From: Limnobacter sp. MED105 | Lineage (GTDB): Bacteria > Pseudomonadota > Gammaproteobacteria > Burkholderiales > Burkholderiaceae_B | Length of the DNA: 64,000 nt | Direction: 5' to 3' | NCBI RefSeq assembly: GCF_000170915.1 | Contig: NZ_ABCT01000015.1 | Span: 1-64,000, forward strand | The notes under the pieces: generated by a model | Seen by the model: the letters and a program-made list of their open reading frames with translations, nothing else | The model's database searches: none | Told to the model about the DNA's origin: nothing | Part shown: positions 34,898-45,446 of the stretch, in pieces | Layout of the letters: each line of letters opens with the position of its first letter | Numbering within the stretch: position 1 is the stretch's first letter | Position numbers and translations under genes: made by a program

Positions 34898-35551
34898 GTG
34901 AGTGTTGTTCTCGGCAAGCCCGAGGTGCCCAAGCACTGGCTTCTGGATGCCAATGTGCTGTTTTCTGAATGGACCCGCTGGTTAATGGTGGCACTGGCTC
35001 GACAACACGGCGCCACCCTTTACTTCACCCCCCATATTGAAAATGAGTGTTACCGCAACTTGGTGCGCCTTGGGCGCTTGCACCCGGATGATGCAAGTGT
35101 CGAACGTGCTGGTCTGCCCCAGCGTTTGAATGCGGTCTTGTTGCCTCAAAACCATGAGCCCTATTTGGCCGATGTCCGGCAGGTGGATGAAAAAGACCGG
35201 CACGTGGCGGCGTCAGCCTTGGCATTGCGCCATCAGGTGCAGCAAGCCGTGGGCCTGCTCACCTGGAACTTGAAAGACTTCCCGAGAAAGCCGCTGTTAA
35301 AGCTTGGTTTGGTGCGCATGTGCCCCGATGAGCTTTGTGTCGAGTTGCTGAAAACCAAAACAGACATACAGACTTGTCTGGAACAAAGTGTGCAGCTGAT
35401 GCAGGCCGGGCTGGCCGAACAGCCCAGCCAGAACCCCACGCTTTATCAAAGCAAGGCGAGTCCTTTGCCGCAAAACCACGAGGACTGGATCCAGTTCTTG
35501 GGAAGAAACCGAATGCACAAGACAGCCAAGGTGTGCTCCCGTCCAAATTGA
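34898..35551 (+). CDS. PIN-domain protein, probable ribonuclease, without visible antitoxin
   Basis: A 217-residue protein with a PIN nuclease core in its first 150 residues. WLLDANVLFS supplies the first acidic residue, IENECYRNL the second, and DEKDRHVAASAL plus LTWNLKDFP the rest of the active-site set. PIN enzymes cut RNA and are often toxins, but no small antitoxin gene precedes or follows. The 70-residue C-terminal extension is not typical of VapC. Start is GTG 34898, 15 bases after the TusA-like stop, with no strong ribosome-binding site. Confidence 0.75.
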   Translation: MSVVLGKPEVPKHWLLDANVLFSEWTRWLMVALARQHGATLYFTPHIENECYRNLVRLGRLHPDDASVERAGLPQRLNAVLLPQNHEPYLADVRQVDEKDRHVAASALALRHQVQQAVGLLTWNLKDFPRKPLLKLGLVRMCPDELCVELLKTKTDIQTCLEQSVQLMQAGLAEQPSQNPTLYQSKASPLPQNHEDWIQFLGRNRMHKTAKVCSRPN

Positions 35552-35623
35552 CTACCCCGTTCTGGTTAGTTAGATTAAGCCACAGGCGTCATATGATTGT
35601 CTAACACACGTTTTGGGAATTGT

Positions 35624-36097
35624 ATGCTGCGACTTATTTACACATCGGTTCAAGTGCCGGGCTTTGACCGCCTGGCCTTTGAGCAATTGTGTGAGCAAGC
35701 ATCCCGAAACAACCGAACATTGGGTGTTGAAGGTTTGCTGCTGTGCAACGGCGTGGAGTTCATGCAGTGCCTTGAAGGGCCCAAAGAGGCGGTGGCCTCA
35801 ATCTACAAAAAAATAGTGAAAGACTCCCGACACTCTGATATTCGGTTGCTGGTTTCCGAGGTCAGCAACGCGGCGATGTTCGAAAAATGGTCGATGGTGG
35901 GTTTGGGCACCAAGCCACAATCGGTGTTGAGTGGCGAGTCCATCGCGTATACACTGCTGGATCATCGTTTGTATCGACCTTGGAAATCACTCGGGCTCGG
36001 TGCAGCCGATTTAATCTACGAATATGCCAAAGTCAAAGCCGAGCTCGAGAAAGCAGGTGAAATGGGTTTGCTGAGCAAAGTGTTTGACGTGTATTAA
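35624..36097 (+). CDS. BLUF-domain blue-light sensor with short C-terminal extension
   Basis: A 157-residue BLUF protein. The flavin-site Tyr is in MLRLIYTSVQ, the Asn in ASRNNRT and the Gln in VEFMQCLEGPKE. Residues 100-157 form a helical extension (LGLGAADLIYEYAKVKAELEKAG) without a recognised output domain. ATG 35624 fits the family N-terminus; a TTG at 35597 would add nine residues. It lies between the PIN and metallo-hydrolase genes on the same strand. It differs clearly from the other BLUF protein at 5777-6181, so the two are not a recent duplication. Confidence 0.9.
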   Translation: MLRLIYTSVQVPGFDRLAFEQLCEQASRNNRTLGVEGLLLCNGVEFMQCLEGPKEAVASIYKKIVKDSRHSDIRLLVSEVSNAAMFEKWSMVGLGTKPQSVLSGESIAYTLLDHRLYRPWKSLGLGAADLIYEYAKVKAELEKAGEMGLLSKVFDVY

Positions 36098-36120
36098 CCA
36101 AGATTCAAGCAGGTCGCAGT

Positions 36121-37098
36121 ATGACAATTCGTTCCCTTCTTCGCGCAATTCCCCTTGTATGTGTATTTCCTCTCGCCGTTCAGGCTCAAGCTCCAGCCCA
36201 AGGTTTGGTCAAAATCACCCCTTTGGGTGGTCAAGAAGGCGAGTTTTGCCGCTTTGACCGCGCCATGATTTTCGAAGATCCCAATGGCACCCGGATTTTG
36301 TACGACGCTGGCCGCACAGTGGCGGGTGCAGAAGATCCCCGTTTGGGAAAAATTGATGTGGTCTTGGTCAGCCACATGCACGGTGACCACCTTGGCGACC
36401 GGCACAACCCCGCGCCCAATGCGGGTAGCTGTGACAAGCCCGACATTTCCGCCAGTGCCTTGCCCAACTCCAACAGCGTGAACATTGCGGTCAAAACAGG
36501 CGCAAAAATTGTGACTGGCAGCGAAATGCCTTCTTTCTTTGCAGCCAAGCTGAAACAGGCCGGTGGTGATGAGAAAAATTCTATCCTCGTGCGTTTCGGT
36601 GCCATGCAAACCATCAATGGCGTGGGCATTACCACCGTGCCGGCTGCACACAGCAACGGCATTGCTGGCGATTTTGTAGGGCAGCGTTTGGGTGAAATGC
36701 TGAAAGAGTCAGGTATTACGGCATACGCTGGTCCACCCACAGGCTATGTGGTGAAATTCAGCAATGGCCTGACCGTGTACCTGAGTGGCGACACGGGTAT
36801 TACTGGCGAGCAAAAAGAAGTGGTGGGTGAATACTACAAGCCACAATTGGCCGTGATGAACATTGGTGACACCTTTACCACTGGCCCACGCGAAGCGGCT
36901 TATGTAGTGAACGAACTGGTCGAGCCCAAGGCTGTGATTGCCAGCCATGCCAATGAGGTGGCCACGCTGAATGGCAAGGTGATTGCAGGCACTAAAACCG
37001 AGCAGTTCATGAAAGCCAGCAAAGTACCCGTGTATGTGCCGTTGAGCGGCAAAACCATGAGCTTTGATGGCAAAGGCAAGTGCGCTGCGGGTTGCTGA
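36121..37098 (+). CDS. Secreted metallo-beta-lactamase-fold hydrolase
   Basis: A 325-residue MBL-fold enzyme with a signal peptide ending near AVQAQ. The HMHGDH motif at residues 85-90, PAAHSNG, LSGDTGI and ASHANEV supply the expected dinuclear metal ligands. The layout is that of UlaG-like or general L-ascorbate-6-P-lactonase/phosphodiesterase relatives rather than a true beta-lactamase. The substrate is unknown. It is the last gene of the plus-strand run and is followed by a strong terminator. Confidence 0.85.
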   Translation: MTIRSLLRAIPLVCVFPLAVQAQAPAQGLVKITPLGGQEGEFCRFDRAMIFEDPNGTRILYDAGRTVAGAEDPRLGKIDVVLVSHMHGDHLGDRHNPAPNAGSCDKPDISASALPNSNSVNIAVKTGAKIVTGSEMPSFFAAKLKQAGGDEKNSILVRFGAMQTINGVGITTVPAAHSNGIAGDFVGQRLGEMLKESGITAYAGPPTGYVVKFSNGLTVYLSGDTGITGEQKEVVGEYYKPQLAVMNIGDTFTTGPREAAYVVNELVEPKAVIASHANEVATLNGKVIAGTKTEQFMKASKVPVYVPLSGKTMSFDGKGKCAAGC

Positions 37099-37117
37099 TT
37101 GCCCTGCGATGGTTGAT

Positions 37118-37158
37118 AAAAAAAGAGCACCGGGATAAATAACCGGTGCTCTTTTTTT
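37118..37158. terminator. Bidirectional Rho-independent terminator
   Basis: A perfect 16-pair stem: seven As plus GAGCACCGG at 37118-37133 against CCGGTGCTC plus seven Ts at 37143-37158, with a nine-base loop. The A and T runs make it work in both directions, ending the hydrolase transcript (+) and the valS transcript (-). Confidence 0.93.
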
Positions 37159-37172
37159 GTGCTGGTTTCAAC

Positions 37173-40022
37173 TCATTTCAATTTGTTTAGCTGACTTTCC
37201 AGCTTTTCCAGCAGGGCGCTGAAGTCAGCAAGGCGCGCCTTTTCCTGATCCACCACTGCTGCGGGTGCTCGGTCTACAAAGCTGGCATTGCCCAGCTTGC
37301 CATTGCACTTGGCAATTTCAATGCGGATTTTTTCCGCTTCCTTGCCAATCCGCGCACGTTCAGCTTCCACATCAATTTCAATGTGCAGCATCAGCTTCAG
37401 TTCACCCACAATTTGTACGGGTGCCATGGAGTCTGCGGGCAGTGAATCAACCACGTCCACTTTGCTGAGTTTGGCCAAGGCAGCCAACACCGGGCCAGTT
37501 TTTTCAAGGAAGGCGCGTTGCTCTGCGTTGCCCTCACAACTGGCAATTAGCGGCACTTTGTCTGCAGGGCCCAAGCCCATTTCGCTGCGCAATGCGCGAA
37601 TGGCATCAACGGTGGCTTTCAGTTGGAGCACAAAGCTTTCCGCTTTTTCATCAATACGGGAAGGCACGCTGACCGGGTAGGCTTGGGTCATCAAGCTGGC
37701 TTGCACGCCTTCTTCCCTGCGCCCTGCGACCACACTAACTGTTTGCCAAAGTTCTTCGGTGATGAATGGAATAATGGGATGGGCCAGGCGCAAAATTGTT
37801 TCCAGCACCCGCACCAGTGTGCGGCGTGTGGCGCGTTGCTGTGCGGGTGTGCCATTGGCAATTTGCACCTTGGCGATTTCAAGGTACCAGTCGCAGTATT
37901 CGTCCCACACAAACTGGTAAATGCTTTGCGCAATCAAGTCGAATCGGTAGGTCTCAAAACCTTGTGCCACATCCGCTTCAACGCGTTGCAAGGTGCTTGT
38001 GATCCAGCGGTCCGCTTGAGAAAAATCAAGGTAGCCACCTGGCGTGCAGGCGTCTGCATCGTGGTCGCTCAAACCACAATCTTGCCCTTCCGTGTTCATC
38101 AACACAAAGCGGGTGGCGTTCCACAGCTTGTTGCAGAAGTTGCGGTAACCGTCGCAGCGCTTCTGGTCAAAGTTGATGTTGCGGCCCAAGGTGGCCAGGC
38201 TTGCGAAGGTAAAGCGCAGTGCATCTGCGCCGTAGGCCGGAATACCTTCGGGGAATTCCTTGCGGGTTTTCTTCTCGATCTTCGGTGCGTCTTGCGGCTT
38301 GCTCAATCCAGTGGTGCGTTTCACCAAAAGCGTATCAAGGCTGCAACCATCAATCAAATCGACCGGGTCCAACGTGTTGCCCACCGACTTGCTCATTTTC
38401 TTGCCCTCGGCGTCTCGCACCAAACCATGCACATACACGGTGTGGAAGGGCACCTGGCCGGTGAAGTGGGTGGTCATCATGATCATTCGGGCAACCCAGA
38501 AGAAAATGATGTCAAAGCCAGTCACCAACACGGAGGAAGGCAGGAAGTGTTTCAGCTCTGGTGTCTCGTCGGGCCAGCCCAAGGTGCTGAAAGGCACCAG
38601 AGCGGAGCTGAACCAGGTGTCCAGCACATCGTCATCGCGCTTTAGTTCGCCGGTGTGGCCGGTTGCGGCAGCCTTGCTGCGTGCATCCGCTTCCGTGCGG
38701 GCCACAAACACTTCGCCGTTCTCGCCATACCAGGCCGGGATTTGGTGGCCCCACCACAGCTGGCGGGAAATACACCAGTCTTGAATGTTGTTCAGCCACT
38801 GGTTGTAGGTGTTCACCCATTGTTCGGGCACAAACTTAACCTGGCCTTGTTCAACTGCGTCGATCGCTTTTTGGGTAATGCTTTTTCCGGTGGCATCACC
38901 CTCGGCCACTTTGCTCATGGCCACAAACCACTGGTCAGTCAACATGGGTTCAATTACCACGCCCGTGCGGTCGCCCTTGGGAACCATCAGCTTGTGGGGC
39001 TTGATTTCGCCCAGCAGGCCTTGTTCTTCCAGGTCAGCCACAATTTGCTTGCGGGCGACAAAACGATCCATGCCCACGTACTTGGCAGGTGCTTGCTCGT
39101 TAATCGTTGCATCCAGCGTCAGGATATTGATCAGCTCAAGCTTGTGGCGCTGGCCCACGGCATAGTCGTTGAAGTCGTGTGCGGGTGTTACCTTCACCAC
39201 GCCAGTGCCGAAAGAACTGTCTACGTATTCATCCGCAATAATGGTCAGCTCGCGGTCGCACAAGGGCAGCTTTACTTTCTTGCCAATCAGGTGCTGGTAG
39301 CGCTCATCGTCGGGGTGAACCATCACGGCAGAATCACCCAGCATGGTTTCCGGGCGGGTGGTGGCCACTGTCAAGTGGGTTAAGCCTTTCACGGGGTCAG
39401 CTTCAACCAGTGGGTACTTCAGTTCCCACAGGTGGCCTTCGGTTTCAACGCTTTCCACTTCCAGGTCAGAAACGGCAGTTTTCAAAACCGGGTCCCAGTT
39501 CACCAAGCGCTTGCCGCGGTAAATCAGGCCTTGCTCAAACAGGCGAACAAAGACCTCGGTGACCGATTTGGACAGGGCCGGGTCCATGGTGAAGTACTCG
39601 CGCTGCCAATCTACGCTGGCACCCATGCGGCGCATTTGCTCGGTAATTTTGCTGCCGCTTTCGTTTTTCCATTCCCAAATTTTCTCCACGAATTTTTCGC
39701 GGCCCAAATCGTGGCGGGTAATGTTCTTGGCGGCCAGTTGGCGTTCAACCACAATTTGCGTGGCAATGCCTGCGTGGTCAGTGCCTGGTTGCCACAGGGT
39801 GTTGTGACCCCGCATGCGGTAATAGCGTGTCAGCCCGTCCATGATGGTTTGGTTGAATGCATGGCCCATGTGCAACGTACCAGTCACATTCGGTGGTGGG
39901 AGTTGAATGCAAAAGTCGGGTTTGCCTTCCTCTGTTGTGGCTTTGGCGTGGCCTTGGCGCTCCCATTCAGGGCCCCAGTGGGATTCAATGGCATTCGGGT
40001 CGAAACTTTTGGCAAGGGTCAT
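37173..40022 (-). CDS. valS: Valyl-tRNA synthetase
   Basis: Class I synthetase charging tRNA-Val; 949 residues, as expected. The HIGH-type signature is in [15 protein letters not shown] and the KMSKS loop in [15 protein letters not shown]. The CP1 editing domain lies between them ([26 protein letters not shown]). The C-terminal coiled-coil tRNA arm is typical of ValS ([18 protein letters not shown] ... [20 protein letters not shown]). It is transcribed toward the shared terminator at 37118-37158. The 261 bases upstream, to the chemoreceptor gene, hold no gene that I can see. Confidence 0.98.
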   Translation of the reverse strand: MTLAKSFDPNAIESHWGPEWERQGHAKATTEEGKPDFCIQLPPPNVTGTLHMGHAFNQTIMDGLTRYYRMRGHNTLWQPGTDHAGIATQIVVERQLAAKNITRHDLGREKFVEKIWEWKNESGSKITEQMRRMGASVDWQREYFTMDPALSKSVTEVFVRLFEQGLIYRGKRLVNWDPVLKTAVSDLEVESVETEGHLWELKYPLVEADPVKGLTHLTVATTRPETMLGDSAVMVHPDDERYQHLIGKKVKLPLCDRELTIIADEYVDSSFGTGVVKVTPAHDFNDYAVGQRHKLELINILTLDATINEQAPAKYVGMDRFVARKQIVADLEEQGLLGEIKPHKLMVPKGDRTGVVIEPMLTDQWFVAMSKVAEGDATGKSITQKAIDAVEQGQVKFVPEQWVNTYNQWLNNIQDWCISRQLWWGHQIPAWYGENGEVFVARTEADARSKAAATGHTGELKRDDDVLDTWFSSALVPFSTLGWPDETPELKHFLPSSVLVTGFDIIFFWVARMIMMTTHFTGQVPFHTVYVHGLVRDAEGKKMSKSVGNTLDPVDLIDGCSLDTLLVKRTTGLSKPQDAPKIEKKTRKEFPEGIPAYGADALRFTFASLATLGRNINFDQKRCDGYRNFCNKLWNATRFVLMNTEGQDCGLSDHDADACTPGGYLDFSQADRWITSTLQRVEADVAQGFETYRFDLIAQSIYQFVWDEYCDWYLEIAKVQIANGTPAQQRATRRTLVRVLETILRLAHPIIPFITEELWQTVSVVAGRREEGVQASLMTQAYPVSVPSRIDEKAESFVLQLKATVDAIRALRSEMGLGPADKVPLIASCEGNAEQRAFLEKTGPVLAALAKLSKVDVVDSLPADSMAPVQIVGELKLMLHIEIDVEAERARIGKEAEKIRIEIAKCNGKLGNASFVDRAPAAVVDQEKARLADFSALLEKLESQLNKLK

Positions 40023-40283
40023 GGCAGTGGTACTTGAAAATGGACAACGTCAACAAAGGCTTAGCCCGACATTATAGCGTTTGCGGGTGCCCTGCCGGCT
40101 TTGAGTTGTTTGGTCTGGGGCAGGAAAGCCCCTTTATTCCCCAATTTCAGGTGTCCCCCCTTACTGCACAATGTTCATACGTCCGACTGGGTGGCTGTCT
40201 TCAAATAGCCCTGTTCGAGTGAGGCTTTTTTAGAAATACAACGGTATGTTGTAAATCAATGACAGTTCAAAGAGGGGTGTCTC

Positions 40284-41909
40284 ATGTTGAGTTCCATTAG
40301 TGCCAAATTCAGTGCCAGCTTGGTCACGGTGATCGCGCTGGGCGTGGTAGTCGGTGGCCTGGGTGTGTTTAACAGCAAGCGGATCATGGATGCCAATGCC
40401 AAAAACGAATTCACCCACGAGGTGATCGAGAATGTGCTGGGTGTTCGCGAGAATCTGTTGAATATTGAAACCGGCGAACGCGGATTTTTACTGCGTGGTG
40501 ATGAGGCTTACCTGACCCCGTACAACGACGGCAAAGAGCAGGTTCGCAAACACCTTGACAAGGCTTCTGAGTTGACAGTCCACAATCCGGTTGTCACCGA
40601 GGAGTTGCGCTTGTTCAATGCACATTACCGAACTTGGCTGAACTCCGTCATTGATCCGTTGATCGATGCCAAGCGTTTGGTCATCGAGGGCAATATGGCC
40701 CCGGAAGACTTCAATGCCTTGGTGGATTCCACTCCGGGCAAGCCATTGATGGACAAAATGCGTCAGGCTTTGGCCAAAGTGGAAGCAGAAGAATACCGCT
40801 TGCTGAAGCAGCGACAAGAGGCCAGCCAGGGTGTTTACCAGCAATCCATCTGGATTACTGTGGCGATTACCTTGTTTGCCCTGTTCACTGGTTTAACCTT
40901 GAACTTCCTGATTTCCCGTTTGTTTAAACGCAAGTTAGGCACTGCGACAATTCACATCAATGCTTTGGCCGAAGGCAAGCTGAACAGCAATATTCAGGTG
41001 CAGGGCAAAGACGAAGTCGACGGGCTGTTGCTTGCGCTGGGCAAGGCACAAACGAATTTGCGTGGTTTGATTGAAGGCATTCGGGGTTCTACCGCGTCCT
41101 TGAACGAGAGTGCAAGTGCCGTGCGGACTTCCTCCGATGAAATGAACAAGGCGGCTTCTGAACAAGCGGATGCCACTTCATCCATGGCTGCGGCTGTGGA
41201 GCAATTGACTGTATCGATCAGCCAGATTACCGAGAATTCCAACGATGCTTCGCACACAGCCATGCAGGCCAAGCAGTCTGCTGATCAAGGCAGTATTACT
41301 TTGGGCCAGGTGGTTGAAGGTATTCGAAAAATTGCCAGCTCGGTGCAGGGCAGTGCCAGCACCGTGCGCTCGCTTGAGCAGCAGTCCAATGAAATTTCCG
41401 AGATTATCTCAACCATCACCGACATTGCCGACCGTACCAACTTGTTGGCCTTGAATGCTGCCATTGAGGCGGCACGTGCAGGTGAAAGCGGTCGTGGTTT
41501 TGCAGTGGTTGCCGATGAAGTACGCAAATTGGCTGAGCAAACCAAAGGCTCATCCGAGCGCATTTCAACCATGGTGTTCCAGATTCAGAGCATTACCCAG
41601 CAGGCCTCCAAGTCCATGGAAGATTCGGTGGGTATGGTGAAGCAGGGTATTGAGCAGGCCGATTCGGTGTCGGGAACGATTGACCAGATCAAGGCCAATG
41701 CAGACCGTGTGAATGAGGCCATTCAGGCCATTACCGTGTCGATGAAAGAGCAAAGCAATGTGAGTGTGGAAATTAGCCGCAACGTCGAGCGTGTCGCGCA
41801 AATGACCGAGGAAAATACCGCAGCCATTGCGCAAAATAAATATGTGGCTCAACAAATCTCAGATTTAGCGGGTGGCTTGACTCAGTCTGTGCAGGTATTT
41901 AAAACCTGA
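40284..41909 (+). CDS. Methyl-accepting chemotaxis protein with CHASE3 sensor
   Basis: A 541-residue chemoreceptor. TM1 is at about residues 10-30. A CHASE3-type helical periplasmic domain follows, with the characteristic [26 protein letters not shown]2 lies near 190-212, then HAMP, and the signalling hairpin with [37 protein letters not shown]. It has no C-terminal CheR pentapeptide. The ligand is unknown; CHASE3 sensors respond to diverse extracellular cues. Its stop abuts the stop of the convergent small gene at 41910. Confidence 0.95.
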   Translation: MLSSISAKFSASLVTVIALGVVVGGLGVFNSKRIMDANAKNEFTHEVIENVLGVRENLLNIETGERGFLLRGDEAYLTPYNDGKEQVRKHLDKASELTVHNPVVTEELRLFNAHYRTWLNSVIDPLIDAKRLVIEGNMAPEDFNALVDSTPGKPLMDKMRQALAKVEAEEYRLLKQRQEASQGVYQQSIWITVAITLFALFTGLTLNFLISRLFKRKLGTATIHINALAEGKLNSNIQVQGKDEVDGLLLALGKAQTNLRGLIEGIRGSTASLNESASAVRTSSDEMNKAASEQADATSSMAAAVEQLTVSISQITENSNDASHTAMQAKQSADQGSITLGQVVEGIRKIASSVQGSASTVRSLEQQSNEISEIISTITDIADRTNLLALNAAIEAARAGESGRGFAVVADEVRKLAEQTKGSSERISTMVFQIQSITQQASKSMEDSVGMVKQGIEQADSVSGTIDQIKANADRVNEAIQAITVSMKEQSNVSVEISRNVERVAQMTEENTAAIAQNKYVAQQISDLAGGLTQSVQVFKT

Positions 41910-42140
41910 TTATTTTTTCAGCGCGTCCAGCACTACTTTTTCAAACTCCTGCATCAGCTGGGGTTTGATCCGAAGCAGTGCGCGTTCAAACAGTTCAGGC
42001 AACTGCGCCCGCAATATTTCAATTTGCGGGTCGCTCAAGTTGCCGCCCAGGCGGCTACCAGTCGATTGCTCAATTTCCCGCAAACCCGATTCAATCACCT
42101 CGGTCAACAGGGGCGGGCCACCATCAAAATGTTCACTCAT
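41910..42140 (-). CDS. Small hypothetical protein, downstream of holC
   Basis: A 76-residue acidic helical protein (PPLLTEVIESGLREIE ... LPELFERALLRIKPQLMQEFEKVVLDALKK). I do not recognise the family. It follows holC by 21 bases and ends directly at the chemoreceptor stop, so it is the third gene of pepA-holC-small gene. A well-formed start and coding-like composition support it as real. A link to the polymerase chi subunit is only suggested by position. Confidence 0.65.
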   Translation of the reverse strand: MSEHFDGGPPLLTEVIESGLREIEQSTGSRLGGNLSDPQIEILRAQLPELFERALLRIKPQLMQEFEKVVLDALKK

Positions 42141-42161
42141 GTTGTTGTCCTCAAGCCCCCA

Positions 42162-42584
42162 TCAACCGTTGGCGCGGTCAAAAGTATTCAGTGGGTAACC
42201 CCGTTCTTTGTAAAATTTATAGCGTTGTCTCGCCAGAGCCTTGTTGTCTTCGTCGGTACCCACAATTTCAACCAAGCGTTCAAACCGCGCAAAAAACGGT
42301 GGCCACTGTTCGTCCAGGTTAATCAATAAATCGTAGTGGGCGATGTCATCGGCTTTGTCGGTCAACACAATGGGCGTGTCAGCCACACCTGGGTGGCCAC
42401 TGACCACATGGGGTAAAAAGTCCTCTTCCGAGAAAGTCCACAGCAGCTTGTCCAGATTTTCAAGTACTTCGGGACGGGTGCTGTAGCACACAATTTTCAG
42501 CCCACTGCCGTACGCCTTTCGAATCAATCGACAGGTGTACAGCAGGTGGTCGGACACATTCAGATGAAAGTCAATTCGGGTCAA
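42162..42584 (-). CDS. holC: DNA polymerase III chi subunit
   Basis: HolC links the clamp-loader complex to single-stranded DNA-binding protein. The 140-residue protein starts TRIDFHLNVSDHLLYTCRLIRKAYGSG and has the family's LDKLLWTFSEEDFLPHV and PIVLTDKADDIAHYDLLINL segments. It follows pepA by 10 bases; the pepA-holC pair is common across proteobacteria. Confidence 0.95.
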   Translation of the reverse strand: MTRIDFHLNVSDHLLYTCRLIRKAYGSGLKIVCYSTRPEVLENLDKLLWTFSEEDFLPHVVSGHPGVADTPIVLTDKADDIAHYDLLINLDEQWPPFFARFERLVEIVGTDEDNKALARQRYKFYKERGYPLNTFDRANG

Positions 42585-42594
42585 TTCACAACCC

Positions 42595-44196
42595 TCAGGC
42601 TCTTGCGCGCTTCATGACAAACTCGGCCAGCAAAGGCACCGGGCGGCCACTTGCGCCTTTCGCCTTGCCTGAATGCCATGCTGTACCCGCGATGTCCAGG
42701 TGCGCCCAGCTGTAGGCCTTGGTGTACTTTTGCAGGAAACACGCGGCAGTGACGCTGCCTGCGGGCGGCCCACCAATGTTGGCCATGTCGGCAAAGTTGC
42801 TTTTTAACTGCTCGTGGTATTCCTCGTCCAAAGGCATGCGCCATGCTGTGTCCAATGCGTTTTGACCCGCCTTGAACAATTCATTGGCCAGGTCGTCATC
42901 GGGGCTGAACAAGCCGCTGTTCACATGGCCCAGCGCCACAATACAGGCACCGGTGAGGGTGGCCACATCGACCACGGCGGCGGGGTTAAACCGCTCAACG
43001 TAGGTAAGTGCATCACACAAAATCAGGCGGCCTTCTGCATCGGTATTCAAAATTTCAATGGTTTGTCCGCTCATGGACACCACCACGTCGCCTGGCTTGC
43101 TTGCGTTACCGGCAGGCATGTTCTCGGCCGTGGGTACTACCACAATCAGGTTCAGGGCCAACTTCATTTCAGCGGCGGCTTTCATGGTACCCAACACGCT
43201 GGCTGCGCCACACATGTCGTATTTCATTTCGTCCATGCCCGCACCGGGCTTCAGTGAAATACCACCAGTGTCAAAGGTAATGCCTTTGCCAACCAGCACC
43301 ACTGGGGCTTCTTTGGGGTCTTTTGCGCCGTTGTACTTCAACACGATCAGTTTGGGGGGTTCGCTGGACGCTTTGCCCACCGACAACAGGCTGAACATGC
43401 CCAGCGCTTCCATCTTTTTGTGGTCCAGCACTTCAACACCCAGTTTGTATTGCTTGGCCAGCGCTTTGGCTGTTTCAGCCAAATAGTTCGGGGTGCAAAT
43501 ATTGCCAGGCAAATTGCCAAGGTCTTTGGTCAATTGCATGCCGTTGCCAATCGCCTGTCCAATCGCCGCGCCTTTTTCAACGGCGTCTTGGGTTGATTTG
43601 GTGCAAGCCAACTCGAAGGCAGGGGGTGGCGTTACTTCGTCGTCCTGTTTTTTGCAGGCAGAGAAGCTGTAAAAACTCTCGGTGATGGTGCGTGCACACA
43701 GGGCAGCAATTTCTTTGTCACTGCTTTTCTTGGGTACTTCCTGGTTCACGGCGAAAAATACTTTCGCAGGTTTCAGGCCTTTCAACGCGTCGCAGGCTGC
43801 GCTGGTGGCTTTGCGCAGGGTTTTGGTATTCAGTTTGTCGGCTTCATCCAGCCCCACCAGTACGTACACGGGCGCACCAGCCTTGGCGGTGTTAAATACC
43901 ACGCGGCAGCTGCCTGCATTGCCCAGGTTTTTGTCGGTTTTGCATGCGTTTGCCACCAGGCCCTCGGTGTCAATGTCTGCACGTTTGGCGGCTGCGGTCA
44001 ATTCACCCTCTTTGTACACAGCAACCACAGCCACATCGCACCCCTTGGTGGGCACAGGTCCGCCGGCAGTCACTTTGGCGACAGCGCCCGTACCCGCCTT
44101 GAAGCTGAACATGGGCGGTGGCGTGGGCGCCGCTTTTTTGGCGACACGTGTGGAACTGGTTTTTCTGGCTTTGGGAGTGGCGGGTGTTGCTGTCAT
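42595..44196 (-). CDS. pepA: Leucyl aminopeptidase (cytosol aminopeptidase, M17)
   Basis: A di-metal M17 aminopeptidase that removes N-terminal residues from peptides; PepA relatives can also act as DNA-binding factors. The active site is intact: [15 protein letters not shown] with a metal-binding Lys/Asp, and [16 protein letters not shown] with the metal ligands and catalytic Arg. The protein is 533 residues from ATG 44196, which has AAGGA 6 bases upstream; the frame is open to 44343. The first 35 residues are a Thr/Ala/Pro/Lys-rich tail not seen in E. coli PepA and resemble low-complexity basic linkers. It is divergent from lptF across 110 bases and is followed closely by holC. Confidence 0.95.
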   Translation of the reverse strand: MTATPATPKARKTSSTRVAKKAAPTPPPMFSFKAGTGAVAKVTAGGPVPTKGCDVAVVAVYKEGELTAAAKRADIDTEGLVANACKTDKNLGNAGSCRVVFNTAKAGAPVYVLVGLDEADKLNTKTLRKATSAACDALKGLKPAKVFFAVNQEVPKKSSDKEIAALCARTITESFYSFSACKKQDDEVTPPPAFELACTKSTQDAVEKGAAIGQAIGNGMQLTKDLGNLPGNICTPNYLAETAKALAKQYKLGVEVLDHKKMEALGMFSLLSVGKASSEPPKLIVLKYNGAKDPKEAPVVLVGKGITFDTGGISLKPGAGMDEMKYDMCGAASVLGTMKAAAEMKLALNLIVVVPTAENMPAGNASKPGDVVVSMSGQTIEILNTDAEGRLILCDALTYVERFNPAAVVDVATLTGACIVALGHVNSGLFSPDDDLANELFKAGQNALDTAWRMPLDEEYHEQLKSNFADMANIGGPPAGSVTAACFLQKYTKAYSWAHLDIAGTAWHSGKAKGASGRPVPLLAEFVMKRARA

Positions 44197-44306
44197 GGTG
44201 TTCCTTCTTGCGATTAATGCTCGACCATTCAAAACGAATGCATGCGACAATCTACCATTATTAACAAGCTGGGTTGGCGAGTCAAAGCACAGCCCACCTG
44301 CATTGC

Positions 44307-45446
44307 ATGCTGTTTCGATCCACTTTTCGAAAAGACTTCGCACAAACCGCTGGCGCCACCTTCGTGGCCCTGTTCACCATCATTGTGACCACTGTGCTGG
44401 TTCGTACCCTGGGTCAGGCTGCGGGCGGCAAGGTGGACAACGCTGAGGTATTTACACTCATTTTATTGGGCGGTCTTCAATACCTGCCGGCTGCCTTGGT
44501 CATCACTGTGTTCATCGCAGTGATGGGGGTTGTGTCGCGCGCCTTCAAAGAGCAGGAAATGACCGCCTGGTTTGCCTCGGGCGTGTCCTTGTTTTCACTG
44601 GTGCGCCCGGTGCTGCGCTTTGCCGTGCCGCTGACCGTGTTGGCCTTGGTGTGCTCGGTATGGCTTACCCCATGGGCCAAAGCTGAGCTGGATGCAGCCA
44701 AAGACCGCTTTGCGAAACGCAGCGATGTGAGCAAGGTCAGCGCGGGGCAGTTCCGGGAATCAGGCGAAGGCAACCGAGTGTTCTTCGTAGAGCGTCAGTC
44801 TGAAGTCACCAAGCAGGTCGAAAACGTGTTTGTAGTCGACTCCAAAGGCGACACCCGTACGGTTGTCTCGGCTGCGCGCGGTAGCGTAGAAGTGGACGCC
44901 AGTGGTCAGCCTTACCTGGTGTTGAGCGGTGGGCGCCGCGCTACACTGGACGGCACTGGAGAACGGTTTACCAGCACTGAGTTCGAAACTTACGGTTTGG
45001 CAATTGACAACACATTGGGTGCCGCCCCCAGCTTTCAGTTACAGCACCGCCGTGTCGACCTGTTGATTGCCGATTTTTCACCGGCTGCCCAAGGCGAATT
45101 ATTGTGGCGTGTCAGTTTGCCAATGTCAGCCTTGGTACTGGGTTTGTTGGCCATTCCGTTGGCCTTTGTGAATCCACGGGGTGGCAATTCGCTGAACCAG
45201 CTTTTTGCCTTGCTGATTTATCTGACTTACAGCAACATCGTGTCGGTTACGCAAAGCATGGTCACCAAAGAAACCCTCGATTTTTGGGTGGCCTTGGTGC
45301 TGCCGCATGCCAGTGTATTGCTGATGTTCTACTTGTTGATGGTGAAGCGCAACCGTCCCGCGGGCGCGCCCCTGTTCCGCTGGCGCAGGCCTGTCCGGTC
45401 GCTTGATCTGCAAGATGTGGTGGCAGGCCAGGAGATCAAACCATGA
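44307..45446 (+). CDS. lptF: Lipopolysaccharide export permease LptF
   Basis: LptF and LptG form the inner-membrane permease pair of the LptB2FG transporter that extracts lipopolysaccharide for transport to the outer membrane. The 379-residue protein has three N-terminal helices, a periplasmic beta-jellyroll (about residues 130-260) and three C-terminal helices. The opening [36 protein letters not shown] is typical. Start is ATG 44307; TTG 44274 is less likely. It overlaps lptG by 4 bases. Confidence 0.94.
   Translation: MLFRSTFRKDFAQTAGATFVALFTIIVTTVLVRTLGQAAGGKVDNAEVFTLILLGGLQYLPAALVITVFIAVMGVVSRAFKEQEMTAWFASGVSLFSLVRPVLRFAVPLTVLALVCSVWLTPWAKAELDAAKDRFAKRSDVSKVSAGQFRESGEGNRVFFVERQSEVTKQVENVFVVDSKGDTRTVVSAARGSVEVDASGQPYLVLSGGRRATLDGTGERFTSTEFETYGLAIDNTLGAAPSFQLQHRRVDLLIADFSPAAQGELLWRVSLPMSALVLGLLAIPLAFVNPRGGNSLNQLFALLIYLTYSNIVSVTQSMVTKETLDFWVALVLPHASVLLMFYLLMVKRNRPAGAPLFRWRRPVRSLDLQDVVAGQEIKP

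Noticed and set aside
37623-38645. Plus-strand open frame of 340 codons inside valS
   Set aside because: Shadow of valS; no motif, and the antisense gene is intact and essential.
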